A stretch of DNA of 64,000 nt, taken from Auanema rhodensis (taxonomy: Eukaryota; Nematoda; Chromadorea; Rhabditida; Rhabditidae). The stretch covers positions 10,292,001 to 10,356,000 of the forward strand of contig OZ059897.1 of NCBI GenBank assembly GCA_964057225.1. The letters are read 5' to 3'. The notes beneath the pieces were generated by a model. The model did not search any database. It worked only from the letters and a program-made list of their open reading frames with translations, and was not told where the DNA came from. The translations under genes and the position numbers were made by a program. Positions 19,301-29,965 of the stretch are shown here, piece by piece; positions within the stretch are counted from its first letter, which is position 1, and each line of letters begins with the position of its first letter.

Positions 19301-22300
19301 CTACTTCCATATAAAATTATTTTAAGACAAGTAATGAACAGCAATGTCGATTGGAAGGAGCAAGTCCCCGAGGATCTCGTCGCCGATTGGAACAAAGCCA
19401 GCACAAAGATAGGGCCGTTCAACATTGAAGTTCCGCGGGAATTATCTAGCAAAAGAGACAAGAAAGAACTGTGGGTTTTTGTAGACGCAAGCACAAAAGC
19501 TATTGCAGCATGCGCCTATTTAACTACCAGCACAGAAAGAGCTCCAATCATAATGGGGAAAGTAAAATTAGCCCCCAAAAATAGGACTTTGACCATCCCG
19601 CGCTTAGAACTATCCGCAATTTTTATGGGAATGAAAATCGCGGAAACAATATACAATAATTTGAACGAGCCGAATCTGGCAATTAACATTGCGTCAGATA
19701 GCCAAATAGCTCTATCTTGGCTTATAACGAAAAAAAGTGTCCCCGTTTTTATCAGTAATATGCGGCAAAACATTGAAGAAATAGGAAGAAGGTTGGAAGC
19801 TCAAAAAGCTTCACTACACTTCCACTATGTTGATACCGACCATAATCCAGCAGACATTGGAACTAGAGGGACAACAGACCAAAATCTGTTAAAGGAACGC
19901 TGGTTGTTTTCTCCACCATGGCTATCACAAATGGACAACAGACCAATAAAGGAACTCACCGCTCCAATAGACGAAGACGAACCCCCCATGCTCATTCTAC
20001 CCGTATCTAGTGATATTCAATCATACGAGTCAATAATACAACCAGGAAGATTTAATTCGTACTCCAAACTACAACGGACCACAGGTTTGGTATTTAAAGC
20101 CGCGCTAGTACTATTGCAGAAAATAAACAAAACCCCAACATCAACCATGCTACAACGAGCGCAAAAGGAAAAGCAGCAATCCCAAACCGCAGATCTCTTT
20201 CTTATACAAGAGGCCCAGAAAAAATTAAAACAATCGGAAATAAAGCAATTTCGCACCACCAAGGATAACAACGGATTACGTATAATTCAAACACGTTTGC
20301 TTAACGCCAAATTGCCTGCATCCACAAAGTACCCCTTTTTACTACCCAAAAAATCTGATTTAGGTAAACTAATTTTGCTTTCCATACATAAAGAAAATGC
20401 ACACCTGGGAACTACACATCTGATCAGCCTATTTCTTCAAAAGTTCTTCATGGCAGGAACAAGGCAGGTATGCAAATCAATTATAAAAAAGTGCGTCCCG
20501 TGTCAAAAAATACTCAGTCGCCCATTCACCACAGATTTTCTGGCACCTCTGCCAGAAGATCGAATTACAAAAGCTATGCCATTTAAGCATACGGGGCTAG
20601 ACTGTATCGGACCCATTAAATATAGAAAAAGTGAACAAATATATATAGTAATCTTTACATGTCTAACGGTTCGAGCAGTTCACCTCGAACCAATTAACGA
20701 CATGACCTCTAATACATTCCTCAATGCATTTATAAGATTCGTAGCTCGCAGAGGATTACCGGACGTTATCCGTTCGGACAATGGGAGCAATTTTGTTCAC
20801 TCGGCTAAGATACTTAACATGTTAGAAACTTATGATAGTGAACATAGAACAAGTTTCACAAAATTTTTACAAAAACACCACATTACATGGATTTTTAACA
20901 CTCCCAGTGCCCCATGGACTGGAGGAGTATGGGAGCGACTGGTTGCGATAGTAAAAACTTCACTCTACAAATCATTGCAGCTTAAATTGGTCAACAAAGA
21001 CCAACTAACGACGGCAATTATAAAGATCGAAGGAATAATAAATTCCAGACCGATCACCTATACAAATTCAGATAATGTAGACGACCGACCCCTGACACCA
21101 GCAGATTTCTTGAATAACGGCAGCCCCGTTCTCGTACCAGGAGGTAACGTAGAACAATTGGGACAAGCCTTGGATGAACCAAACCCAATACAAACGAATA
21201 AAGAAGCATTTGAAAATCTGCAGAAAGTGGAAATTATAGCGGAATCATTCTGGGATCGGTGGTCCAAGGAATATCTTCTATGTCTCCGTAATGCCCACGC
21301 ATCCACAAAACAAACGCACAGAAGTTCTAACCACCCAACGCTAAATGAGGTGGTCCTTGTGGAAGAAGATAACCTGAACAGATGCAACTGGCAAATGGCG
21401 CGCATTACTGCCCTACTACCGTCTTCGGATAACATATTCAGATCCGCAAGAATTAAATTAGGAAACGGCAAAGAACTCACGAAACCAGTTGAAAAACTCT
21501 ACCCACTCGAGCTCAAGGACAATTTCGACAAAGGAAGAGAATCACAGGAAATAACTGTCAATCATCTTTCACACACACCAACCAATCCGAACCGGCTAAG
21601 GAACATTTTTCGTTTTCTGATGCTAATACAAATATTTTCAGTTGCTATGACCCAACCGATAATCAGGTGTTCAACATCACAAGTGGTATTTCCAGCACAA
21701 CCAAACCACTCAACAATATGCATCGACTCCAGCTGCCATAATCTCTCTGCACACCAATCCGAAATAATCCCACTACCTATTTCAGTTTTACCAAAAACAG
21801 CATCCGTTTCACGCTTCAACTTGGAGTCAACTCAGAATCAAACATGCAAACTTCCTCACCCATGTGACTTCCCACCGCCATTCATCCTACATATCATAGG
21901 CAATCCTCACTGTAATCCAATCTTAGCTATTCTTATAGTACTTACGCCATTAATTGGCTGCGCTCTTTTATTCATTAGCTGTGGTCTAATCTACAGAAGA
22001 CTAAAAACATACCGCCGACAGAACGAGCCCACCATTTCGTACATCCCTTCCCTCCTATTCACACTCTTTTTTCTCATATGCCATGCGCAAGCTTGTGGAT
22101 CCCCCAACGCTCATAAAAACATAGAAATCTTTTGCGACGATATACAAAACTGCACCAAAATAACCAACGAAGAAATTTCATTCAATCCCTTGCAAAACTC
22201 TCTCTGCTCTTACATCAAATATCAAAACTCCACTATAGGAAAACTAGAAATTCAATTAATTCAACATAAATTTTCATGCCAAAAAGTTTCGCAAGGATTC

Positions 22301-23602
22301 ACTAGAATAACTAACCTAACCATTCACTCCTCTCATAGATGCGCCGGTACAACTCATTGCCCCTGGGGCACCGGATGCGATGATATTCGACAGGATACAT
22401 TTGTATCCGAACTATATTCTGCATACGAAAATCCTGGAAGAACCTACTGCACCAGAGCCGGAGGAGGACTATTCAACAGCTGTGGACTTCCTATAGAAGG
22501 ATGCATTTTATTTAGACCAACTTATCAACCAGAGAACAAAGAAGTATACGAAGAGATCAAATGCATACAATGGAAGCAAGAAGTGCAAGCAAAATTGACG
22601 ATCATATACCTCAACAACACTCAAAAATACGACATTTTGCTACAGCCCTACCGAAAATACGAGTTTCACGGAATATCATTACAGATTTCGTCAGTCACAG
22701 CAAAAGCAACAACGGAACTGTACAACAAAATTTTTTTAACATCTGAGACAAACAACTACATGATAACGGAGCAAATAAAACCAGCTGTTATATGCAGCAA
22801 TGCAAGAATGGCGGCAGATAAGTTTAATGCATGCCACATAAGAAAGCCTTGCCCATGTTTGGGGGCCGCAGCACAGCTCTCTTGCAATTGCGATTCAGCG
22901 ACGCAAAGAGAACTGAAAAAATATGAGCTTCCAAAAATTAATACGAATTATAGGATAACAAAAGAAGCAGGAACTATAACAGTTCTATCAAAAATGGAAG
23001 AATCAACGCTCACAATGCAAAACCCGCAATTTAGCATCGAAAGTCTATACACTAATAGACATCCTTGTTTTTCAGATTTTCAAATGATAACAGGATGTTA
23101 TAAATGCAGAGAAGGAACAACGCTAAACATGACATGTGAAACAAAGGACGAGTTAAATGCAATACTGAACTGCGATTCCTTTTCAACTATAATTCGATGC
23201 TCCGACAAAAATCCCGCCACAACGATAAAACTATACTTCAATGAACCCAAAGTACAAGAAAATTGTACTCTAACATGCGGAAGAGCAACAAAGCAATTTA
23301 TCCAGCTAAGTACCAGATTACACTACATAAGTGACACTACAATTTCAGAAGAACTGATCAAACTACATAATGGAACATCTGGACTCTCTTGGAATCTCCC
23401 CAACTTGGAACCTCTAATAGAAGTGATCCAGAATAATTGGAAATGGATCGTACCCGTCGTAGCTGCAGTCACAGCATGTTCATATATCTTATACACAGCC
23501 CTCTCCTTTCTCGCTCCTTTCCTTCTACCAGCTATCCTCTCTTATTGCTGTTTGAAAAATTCAAATCGCAACCCTCGCCCGGCAATGTCGGCAAATGCCT
23601 GA
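16385..23602 (+). CDS. gag-pol-env: E3 Gag-Pol-Env polyprotein (BEL/Pao)
   Basis: 2405 residues. Residues of about 133-280 form a BEL-type gag domain (DUF1759-like). Near 339-402 are two CX2CX4HX4C knuckles and a further Cys/His cluster. The aspartyl protease site reads D-P-G at 454-456 where D-S/T-G is usual. RT has DIEGAF and Y-V-D-N at 867-870 (Asn for the second Asp). RNase H begins FVDAS near 1032, and an integrase HHCC cluster follows. The D-D-E triad is at LDCIG near 1405, RSDNGSNF near 1464 and GVWERL near 1516, then a DUF5641-like tail. From about 1743 there is a hydrophobic signal, a short Gn-like segment, a membrane span near 1846-1870, a second signal near 1886-1903, a Cys-rich Gc-like class II fusion ectodomain (with a TGCYKC motif) and a C-terminal anchor near 2353-2385. 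The stop codon is inside the 3' LTR. No lesion seen. Confidence 0.93.
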   Translation: MDRTEEVFNEKLHNFADKFEQLAKLLIKTKTENQENISLLRLHTSLTQLRSEESSLATLASLLPEPTFSELNRRINEVTTLHADTVTRANILILELETKTAKKQPLPDSEDDQESDRNKRPTRTSFGLSVKTPQLSIPTFNGDSLTFPLFWNQFKTLIHNEPSLNIQQKNIFLAEALQGPARVHLENKPLNGEFYHQIIETLQNTYQPILAVDFRIYRNIRRLPVAKSDPTSLRSRVNEIRALLDQLDRARSQYIYNTEDPAWVTEISEKFPEEIIDMRCWRSPGENTISQILKDIEGIAYSKETSAYLRRERSEPQYRDQTQPFFSKPIKSSEKSERPCVFCDKQGHRPTKCPTITTPQERREIIKRKNRCWICFSPTHSSSKCKFESCRNCKKEHNYTLCLPKPTIKITKPSMNCTTISKSFHPSPAYLMTSQISLLNPLTNTYHTKTIFLDPGATQSFIHQKTAETCNLNTLATQNITATGFSGNKETFETKTVEAILQTPYGKIIKLILLTSPKPLTGNLKCCSLQVRDREFLEKTKISVTNQFINGETFSPDILLGMDWYDSVITEEPSISLPSGLKIKHTHFGPCIYGKTNNTHESIAVHSLIINPQIPEEVMIKQLFEIDSLGIAPHEGALNKSELFYNEYSTLLTFDNGYITAPLPLKKNAINIQSNRNLALATLNRLQISLQKDPNQQKYYQETFSQYLKENVIELVPADVEATRTYYMPHRGVWKPQKTKPLRIVFNASAKQKGQLSLNDITSTGESFTNKILDILIGIRTKSYFLMCDIEGAFTQIRIANDCKDLCRFLWLKDVNKPPTPNNIIEFRFNRLAFGITASPAVLNMSLHAYLNSHTSPFVEKTLRYLYVDNIFYTTNDQKELTDLYKDSKKIFSQISMNVREYFSNSSHFNNEIPAIDHHPDKNPKILGVLYNASKDSFVLTGQMRMQQSFTKRDMLSSLHSIYDPIGLAAPLLLPYKIILRQVMNSNVDWKEQVPEDLVADWNKASTKIGPFNIEVPRELSSKRDKKELWVFVDASTKAIAACAYLTTSTERAPIIMGKVKLAPKNRTLTIPRLELSAIFMGMKIAETIYNNLNEPNLAINIASDSQIALSWLITKKSVPVFISNMRQNIEEIGRRLEAQKASLHFHYVDTDHNPADIGTRGTTDQNLLKERWLFSPPWLSQMDNRPIKELTAPIDEDEPPMLILPVSSDIQSYESIIQPGRFNSYSKLQRTTGLVFKAALVLLQKINKTPTSTMLQRAQKEKQQSQTADLFLIQEAQKKLKQSEIKQFRTTKDNNGLRIIQTRLLNAKLPASTKYPFLLPKKSDLGKLILLSIHKENAHLGTTHLISLFLQKFFMAGTRQVCKSIIKKCVPCQKILSRPFTTDFLAPLPEDRITKAMPFKHTGLDCIGPIKYRKSEQIYIVIFTCLTVRAVHLEPINDMTSNTFLNAFIRFVARRGLPDVIRSDNGSNFVHSAKILNMLETYDSEHRTSFTKFLQKHHITWIFNTPSAPWTGGVWERLVAIVKTSLYKSLQLKLVNKDQLTTAIIKIEGIINSRPITYTNSDNVDDRPLTPADFLNNGSPVLVPGGNVEQLGQALDEPNPIQTNKEAFENLQKVEIIAESFWDRWSKEYLLCLRNAHASTKQTHRSSNHPTLNEVVLVEEDNLNRCNWQMARITALLPSSDNIFRSARIKLGNGKELTKPVEKLYPLELKDNFDKGRESQEITVNHLSHTPTNPNRLRNIFRFLMLIQIFSVAMTQPIIRCSTSQVVFPAQPNHSTICIDSSCHNLSAHQSEIIPLPISVLPKTASVSRFNLESTQNQTCKLPHPCDFPPPFILHIIGNPHCNPILAILIVLTPLIGCALLFISCGLIYRRLKTYRRQNEPTISYIPSLLFTLFFLICHAQACGSPNAHKNIEIFCDDIQNCTKITNEEISFNPLQNSLCSYIKYQNSTIGKLEIQLIQHKFSCQKVSQGFTRITNLTIHSSHRCAGTTHCPWGTGCDDIRQDTFVSELYSAYENPGRTYCTRAGGGLFNSCGLPIEGCILFRPTYQPENKEVYEEIKCIQWKQEVQAKLTIIYLNNTQKYDILLQPYRKYEFHGISLQISSVTAKATTELYNKIFLTSETNNYMITEQIKPAVICSNARMAADKFNACHIRKPCPCLGAAAQLSCNCDSATQRELKKYELPKINTNYRITKEAGTITVLSKMEESTLTMQNPQFSIESLYTNRHPCFSDFQMITGCYKCREGTTLNMTCETKDELNAILNCDSFSTIIRCSDKNPATTIKLYFNEPKVQENCTLTCGRATKQFIQLSTRLHYISDTTISEELIKLHNGTSGLSWNLPNLEPLIEVIQNNWKWIVPVVAAVTACSYILYTALSFLAPFLLPAILSYCCLKNSNRNPRPAMSANA

Positions 23603-24027
23603 CTATTAACAAAATATAATGATTTACAATATAAACATAACTCTTCTGAAATACTAAACCATTATCTATTAACCGAATAATTGTATCATTAACCTATTGC
23701 GCAACATTCTCAAAGGATGTTGAACTTTTATCACCTCTATAGTTTACATTAACGTGACCTTTCTATTCAAATATCAAATATCACCCTTAAGCTAAATCAT
23801 ATATAAACCCAAGAAAACCTTCACTTTCGAATCTAACTTTTCTACCACTGTACCATCTTTATTTAATAAACCTTTTAAACCCAAATCTGCGAAGTTCAAC
23901 CCTGATAATATTCTCTTCGAGTATCAGCCTTCGTTAATACTCCTAAACGGTATTAACTCCTGTATCACGTCGAACGAGTAATACTACAGCTATTCCCCTG
24001 GAATAACTCTTGGATACATAGTCCAAA
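23586..24027 (+). repeat. E3 3' LTR
   Basis: 442 bp, matching the 5' LTR throughout by eye. Its first 17 bases also encode the last residues and stop of the polyprotein. I see no clear polypurine tract just before it, only a C-rich stretch then GGCAA, which is odd. Confidence 0.93.
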
Positions 24028-24032
24028 CGGCC
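24028..24032 (+). repeat. E3 target site duplication, right
   Basis: CGGCC; its last three bases are the first bases of tRNA copy 20, which is thereby kept whole. Confidence 0.9.
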
Positions 24033-24101
24033 CAAGTAGTATAGTGGTTAGTACTCCACGTTGTGGCCGTGGCGACATAGGTTCGATTCCTGTCTTGGGC
24101 A
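24030..24101 (+). tRNA. tRNA-His (GUG), copy 20
   Basis: Whole gene directly after the E3 LTR; its own upstream spacer has been replaced by LTR sequence. T49 variant with ATC-T4 trailer. Confidence 0.95.
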
Positions 24102-24361
24102 TCTTTTGTTTTGAAATTAAAATGCTATAAAATTATTGCTTGCTTGTCATGTTAGATTTGTTTAATTCAAATACTTATTTAAGTTCTAACAATTTTTGAT
24201 TAAATCACGTTCATTAAACTGTATTGTTTTCAAAAATAAAGACATCTTTCAATTTCTGGTCATTGAATTAGAATTTTCATGTTGTCACACAGAAATTGAA
24301 GAATCTTAGTTCATTTCAGTAACAATGAACACACTAACTTTGTTAAGTTGTTGTAATATCG

Positions 24362-24433
24362 GCCCAAGTAGTATAGTGGTTAGTACTCCACGTTGTGGCC
24401 GTGGCGACACAGGTTCGATTCCTGTCTTGGGCA
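24362..24433 (+). tRNA. tRNA-His (GUG), copy 21
   Basis: Consensus gene. Confidence 0.97.
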
Positions 24434-24693
24434 TTTTTTGTTTTGAAATTAAAATGCTATAAAATTATTGCTTGCTTGTCATGTTAGATTTGTTTAATTC
24501 AAATACTTATTTAAGTTCTAACAATTTTTGATTAAATCACGTTCATTAAACTGTATTGTTTTCAAAAATAAAGACATCTTTCAATTTCTGGTCATTGAAT
24601 TAGAATTTTCATGTTGTCACACAGAAATTGAAGAATCTTAGTTCATTTCAGTAACAATGAACACACTAACTTTGTTAAGTTGTTGTAATATCG

Positions 24694-24765
24694 GCCCAAG
24701 TAGTATAGTGGTTAGTACTCCACGTTGTGGCCGTGGCGACACAGGTTCGATTCTTGTCTTGGGCA
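24694..24765 (+). tRNA. tRNA-His (GUG), copy 22
   Basis: U61 type; TTCTGTTCATT spacer variant downstream. Confidence 0.97.
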
Positions 24766-25025
24766 TTTTTTGTTTTGAAATTAAAATGCTATAAACATAT
24801 TGCTTGCTTGTCATGTTAGATTTGTTTAATTTAAATACTTATTTAAGTTCTAACAATTTTTGATTTAATCACGTTCAATTAACTGTATTGTTTTCAAAAA
24901 TAAAGACATCTTTCAATTTCTGTTCATTGAATTAGTATTTTCATGTTGTCACACAGAAATTGAAGAATCTTAGTTCATTTCAGTAACAATGAACACACTA
25001 ACTTTGTTAAGTTGTTGTAATATCG

Positions 25026-25097
25026 GCCCAAGTAGTATAGTGGTTAGTACTCCACGTTGTGGCCGTGGCGACACAGGTTCGATTCCTGTCTTGGGCA
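25026..25097 (+). tRNA. tRNA-His (GUG), copy 23
   Basis: Consensus gene. Confidence 0.97.
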
Positions 25098-25357
25098 TTT
25101 TTTGTTTTGAAATTTAAATGCTATAAAATTTTTGCTTGCTTGTCATGTTAGATTTGTTTAATTTAAATACTTATTTAAGTTCCAACAATTTTCGATTAAA
25201 TCACATTCAATTAACTGTATTGTTTTCAAAAATAAAGACATCTTTCAATTTCTGGTCATTGAATTAGAATTTTCATGTTGTCACACAGGAAATGAAGAAT
25301 CTTAGTTCATTTCAGTAACAATGAACACACTAACTTTGTTAAGTTGTTGTAATATCG

Positions 25358-25429
25358 GCCCAAGTAGTATAGTGGTTAGTACTCCACGTTGTGGCCGTGG
25401 CGACATAGGTTCGATTCCTGTCTTGGGCA
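25358..25429 (+). tRNA. tRNA-His (GUG), copy 24
   Basis: T49 variant, ATC-T4 trailer; 1328 bp (four units) after copy 20, the same variant. Confidence 0.96.
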
Positions 25430-25689
25430 TCTTTTGTTTTGAAATTAAAATGCTATAAAATTATTGCTTGCTTGTCATGTTAGATTTGTTTAATTCAAAT
25501 ACTTATTTAAGTTCTAACAATTTTTGATTAAATCACGTTCATTAAACTGTATTGTTTTCAAAAATAAAGACATCTTTCAATTTCTGGTCATTGAATTAGA
25601 ATTTTCATGTTGTCACACAGAAATTGAAGAATCTTAGTTCATTTCAGTAACAATGAACACACTAACTTTGTTAAGTTGTTGTAATATCG

Positions 25690-25761
25690 GCCCAAGTAGT
25701 ATAGTGGTTAGTACTCCACGTTGTGGCCGTGGCGACACAGGTTCGATTCTTGTCTTGGGCA
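25690..25761 (+). tRNA. tRNA-His (GUG), copy 25
   Basis: U61 type; counterpart of copy 34 in the 2968-bp repeat. Confidence 0.97.
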
Positions 25762-26021
25762 TTTTTTGTTTTGAAATTAAAATGCTATAAACATATTGCT
25801 TGCTTGTCATGTTAGATTTGTTTAATTCAAATACTTATTTAAGTTCTAACAATTTTTGATTAAATCACGTTCATTAAACTGTATTGTTTTCAAAAATAAA
25901 GACATCTTTCAATTTCTGGTCATTGAATTAGAATTTTCATGTTGTCACACAGAAATTGAAGAATCTTAGTTCATTTCAGTAACAATGAACACACTAACTT
26001 TGTTAAGTTGTTGTAATATCG

Positions 26022-26093
26022 GCCCAAGTAGTATAGTGGTTAGTACTCCACGTTGTGGCCGTGGCGACACAGGTTCGATTCTTGTCTTGGGCA
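26022..26093 (+). tRNA. tRNA-His (GUG), copy 26
   Basis: U61 type; counterpart of copy 35. Confidence 0.97.
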
Positions 26094-26335
26094 TTTTTTG
26101 TTTTGAAATTAAAATGCTATAAACATATTGCTTGCTTGTCATGTTAGATTTGTTTAATTCAAATACTTATTTAAGTTCTAACAATTTTTGATTAAATCAC
26201 GTTCATTAAACTGTATTGTTTTCAAAAATAAAGACATCTTTCAATTTCTGGTCATTGAATTAGAATTTTCATGTTGTCACACAGAAATTGAAGAATCTTA
26301 GTTCATTTCAGTAACAATGAACACAAATAATACCG

Positions 26336-26407
26336 GCCCAAGTAGTATAGTGGTTAGTACTCCACGTTGTGGCCGTGGCGACACAGGTTCGATTCTTGTC
26401 TTGGGCA
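26336..26407 (+). tRNA. tRNA-His (GUG), copy 27
   Basis: U61 type. The upstream spacer is shortened (314-bp unit), leaving 13 nt between the spacer hairpin and the gene. Confidence 0.96.
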
Positions 26408-26665
26408 TTTTTTGTTTTGAAATTAAAATGCTATAAAATTATTGCTTGCTTGTCATGTTAGATTTGTTTAATTCAAATACTTATTTAAGTTCTAACAATT
26501 TTTGATTAAATCACGTTCATTAAACTGTATTGTTTTCAAAAATAAAGACATCTTTCAATTTCTGGTCATTGAATTAGAATTTTCATGTTGTCACACAGGA
26601 AATGAAGAATCTTAGTTCATTTCAGTAACAATGAACACAATAATTTTGTTTAGTTTGTAATACCG

Positions 26666-26737
26666 GCCCAAGTAGTATAGTGGTTAGTACTCCACGTTGT
26701 GGCCGTGGCGACACAGGTTCGATTCCTGTCTTGGGCA
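26666..26737 (+). tRNA. tRNA-His (GUG), copy 28
   Basis: Consensus gene; 330-bp spacing. Confidence 0.97.
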
Positions 26738-26997
26738 TTTTTTGTTTTGAAATTAAAATGCTATAAAATTATTGCTTGCTTGTCATGTTAGATTTGTTTA
26801 ATTCAAATACTTATTTAAGTTCTAACAATTTTTGATTTAATCACGTTCAATTAACTGTATTGTTTTCAAAAATAAAGACATCTTTCAATTTCTGGTCATT
26901 GAATTAGAATTTTCATGTTGTCACACAGGAAATGAAGAATCTTAGTTCATTTCAGTAACAATGAACACACTAACTTTGTTAAGTTGTTGTAATATCG

Positions 26998-27069
26998 GCC
27001 CAAGTAGTATAGTGGTTAGTACTCCACGTTGTGGCCGTGGCGACACAGGTTCGATTCTTGTCTTGGGCA
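26998..27069 (+). tRNA. tRNA-His (GUG), copy 29
   Basis: U61 type; ATATTCTG trailer in place of T6. Confidence 0.96.
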
Positions 27070-27329
27070 TATTCTGTTTTGAAATTAAAATGCTATAAAC
27101 ATATTGCTTGCTTGTCATGTTAGATTTGTTTAATTTAAATACTTATTTAAGTTCTAACAATTTTTGATTTAATCACGTTCAATTAACTGTATTGTTTTCA
27201 AAAATAAAGACATCTTTCAATTTCTGGTCATTGAATTAGAATTTTCATGTTGTCACACAGGAAATGAAGAATCTTAGTTCATTTCAGTAACAATGAACAC
27301 ACTAACTTTGTTAAGTTGTTGTAATATCG

Positions 27330-27401
27330 GCCCAAGTAGTATAGTGGTTAGTACTCCACGTTGTGGCCGTGGCGACACAGGTTCGATTCTTGTCTTGGGC
27401 A
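27330..27401 (+). tRNA. tRNA-His (GUG), copy 30
   Basis: U61 type; ATATTCTG trailer, as copy 29. Confidence 0.96.
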
Positions 27402-27661
27402 TATTCTGTTTTGAAATTAAAATGCTATAAACATATTGCTTGCTTGTCATGTTAGATTTGTTTAATTTAAATACTTATTTAAGTTCTAACAATTTTTGAT
27501 TAAATCACGTTCATTAAACTGTATTGTTTTCAAAAATAAAGACATCTTTCAATTTCTGGTCATTGAATTAGAATTTTCATGTTGTCACACAGAAATTGAA
27601 GAATCTTAGTTCATTTCAGTAACAATGAACACACTAACTTTGTTAAGTTGTTGTAATATCG

Positions 27662-27733
27662 GCCCAAGTAGTATAGTGGTTAGTACTCCACGTTGTGGCC
27701 GTGGCGACACAGGTTCGATTCTTGTCTTGGGCA
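27662..27733 (+). tRNA. tRNA-His (GUG), copy 31
   Basis: U61 type. Confidence 0.97.
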
Positions 27734-27993
27734 TTTTTTGTTTTGAAATTAAAATGCTATAAACATATTGCTTGCTTGTCATGTTAGATTTGTTTAATTT
27801 AAATACTTATTTAAGTTCTAACAATTTTTGATTTAATCACGTTCAATTAACTGTATTGTTTTCAAAAATAAAGACATCTTTCAATTTCTGTTCATTGAAT
27901 TAGTATTTTCATGTTGTCACACAGAAATTGAAGAATCTTAGTTCATTTCAGTAACAATGAACACACTAACTTTGTTAAGTTGTTGTAATATCG

Positions 27994-28065
27994 GCCCAAG
28001 TAGTATAGTGGTTAGTACTCCACGTTGTGGCCGTGGCGACACAGGTTCGATTCCTGTCTTGGGCA
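27994..28065 (+). tRNA. tRNA-His (GUG), copy 32
   Basis: Consensus gene. Confidence 0.97.
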
Positions 28066-28325
28066 TTTTTTGTTTTGAAATTTAAATGCTATAAAATTTT
28101 TGCTTGCTTGTCATGTTAGATTTGTTTAATTTAAATACTTATTTAAGTTCCAACAATTTTCGATTAAATCACATTCAATTAACTGTATTGTTTTCAAAAA
28201 TAAAGACATCTTTCAATTTCTGGTCATTGAATTAGAATTTTCATGTTGTCACACAGAAATTGAAGAATCTTAGTTCATTTCAGTAACAATGAACACACTA
28301 ACTTTGTTAAGTTGTTGTAATATCG

Positions 28326-28397
28326 GCCCAAGTAGTATAGTGGTTAGTACTCCACGTTGTGGCCGTGGCGACACAGGTTCGATTCTTGTCTTGGGCA
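28326..28397 (+). tRNA. tRNA-His (GUG), copy 33
   Basis: U61 type. Confidence 0.97.
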
Positions 28398-28657
28398 TTT
28401 TTTGTTTTGAAATTAAAATGCTATAAACATATTGCTTGCTTGTCATGTTAGATTTGTTTAATTTAAATACTTATTTAAGTTCTAACAATTTTTGATTAAA
28501 TCACGTTCATTAAACTGTATTGTTTTCAAAAATAAAGACATCTTTCAATTTCTGGTCATTGAATTAGAATTTTCATGTTGTCACACAGAAATTGAAGAAT
28601 CTTAGTTCATTTCAGTAACAATGAACACACTAACTTTGTTAAGTTGTTGTAATATCG

Positions 28658-28729
28658 GCCCAAGTAGTATAGTGGTTAGTACTCCACGTTGTGGCCGTGG
28701 CGACACAGGTTCGATTCTTGTCTTGGGCA
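28658..28729 (+). tRNA. tRNA-His (GUG), copy 34
   Basis: U61 type; duplicate of copy 25. Confidence 0.97.
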
Positions 28730-28989
28730 TTTTTTGTTTTGAAATTAAAATGCTATAAACATATTGCTTGCTTGTCATGTTAGATTTGTTTAATTCAAAT
28801 ACTTATTTAAGTTCTAACAATTTTTGATTAAATCACGTTCATTAAACTGTATTGTTTTCAAAAATAAAGACATCTTTCAATTTCTGGTCATTGAATTAGA
28901 ATTTTCATGTTGTCACACAGAAATTGAAGAATCTTAGTTCATTTCAGTAACAATGAACACACTAACTTTGTTAAGTTGTTGTAATATCG

Positions 28990-29061
28990 GCCCAAGTAGT
29001 ATAGTGGTTAGTACTCCACGTTGTGGCCGTGGCGACACAGGTTCGATTCTTGTCTTGGGCA
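28990..29061 (+). tRNA. tRNA-His (GUG), copy 35
   Basis: U61 type; duplicate of copy 26. Confidence 0.97.
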
Positions 29062-29303
29062 TTTTTTGTTTTGAAATTAAAATGCTATAAACATATTGCT
29101 TGCTTGTCATGTTAGATTTGTTTAATTCAAATACTTATTTAAGTTCTAACAATTTTTGATTAAATCACGTTCATTAAACTGTATTGTTTTCAAAAATAAA
29201 GACATCTTTCAATTTCTGGTCATTGAATTAGAATTTTCATGTTGTCACACAGAAATTGAAGAATCTTAGTTCATTTCAGTAACAATGAACACAAATAATA
29301 CCG

Positions 29304-29375
29304 GCCCAAGTAGTATAGTGGTTAGTACTCCACGTTGTGGCCGTGGCGACACAGGTTCGATTCTTGTCTTGGGCA
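29304..29375 (+). tRNA. tRNA-His (GUG), copy 36
   Basis: U61 type; shortened upstream spacer (314 bp), duplicate of copy 27. Confidence 0.96.
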
Positions 29376-29633
29376 TTTTTTGTTTTGAAATTAAAATGCT
29401 ATAAAATTATTGCTTGCTTGTCATGTTAGATTTGTTTAATTCAAATACTTATTTAAGTTCTAACAATTTTTGATTAAATCACGTTCATTAAACTGTATTG
29501 TTTTCAAAAATAAAGACATCTTTCAATTTCTGGTCATTGAATTAGAATTTTCATGTTGTCACACAGGAAATGAAGAATCTTAGTTCATTTCAGTAACAAT
29601 GAACACAATAATTTTGTTTAGTTTGTAATACCG

Positions 29634-29705
29634 GCCCAAGTAGTATAGTGGTTAGTACTCCACGTTGTGGCCGTGGCGACACAGGTTCGATTCCTGTCTT
29701 GGGCA
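29634..29705 (+). tRNA. tRNA-His (GUG), copy 37
   Basis: Consensus gene; duplicate of copy 28. Confidence 0.97.
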
Positions 29706-29965
29706 TTTTTTGTTTTGAAATTAAAATGCTATAAAATTATTGCTTGCTTGTCATGTTAGATTTGTTTAATTCAAATACTTATTTAAGTTCTAACAATTTT
29801 TGATTTAATCACGTTCAATTAACTGTATTGTTTTCAAAAATAAAGACATCTTTCAATTTCTGGTCATTGAATTAGAATTTTCATGTTGTCACACAGGAAA
29901 TGAAGAATCTTAGTTCATTTCAGTAACAATGAACACACTAACTTTGTTAAGTTGTTGTAATATCG

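Larger units (their letters stand above)
15680..24027 (+). mobile_element. E3: complete BEL/Pao element with Gn/Gc-like env
   Basis: 8348 bp bounded by two 442-bp LTRs that read identical by eye, with a 5-bp duplication (CGGCC). It carries a primer-binding site and a single 2405-codon ORF: BEL-type gag, protease, RT, RNase H, integrase and an envelope region resembling bunyavirus (phlebovirus-type) glycoproteins. Identical LTRs and an unbroken ORF indicate a very recent insertion. It interrupts the array at the exact 5' end of a tRNA gene. Confidence 0.96.
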
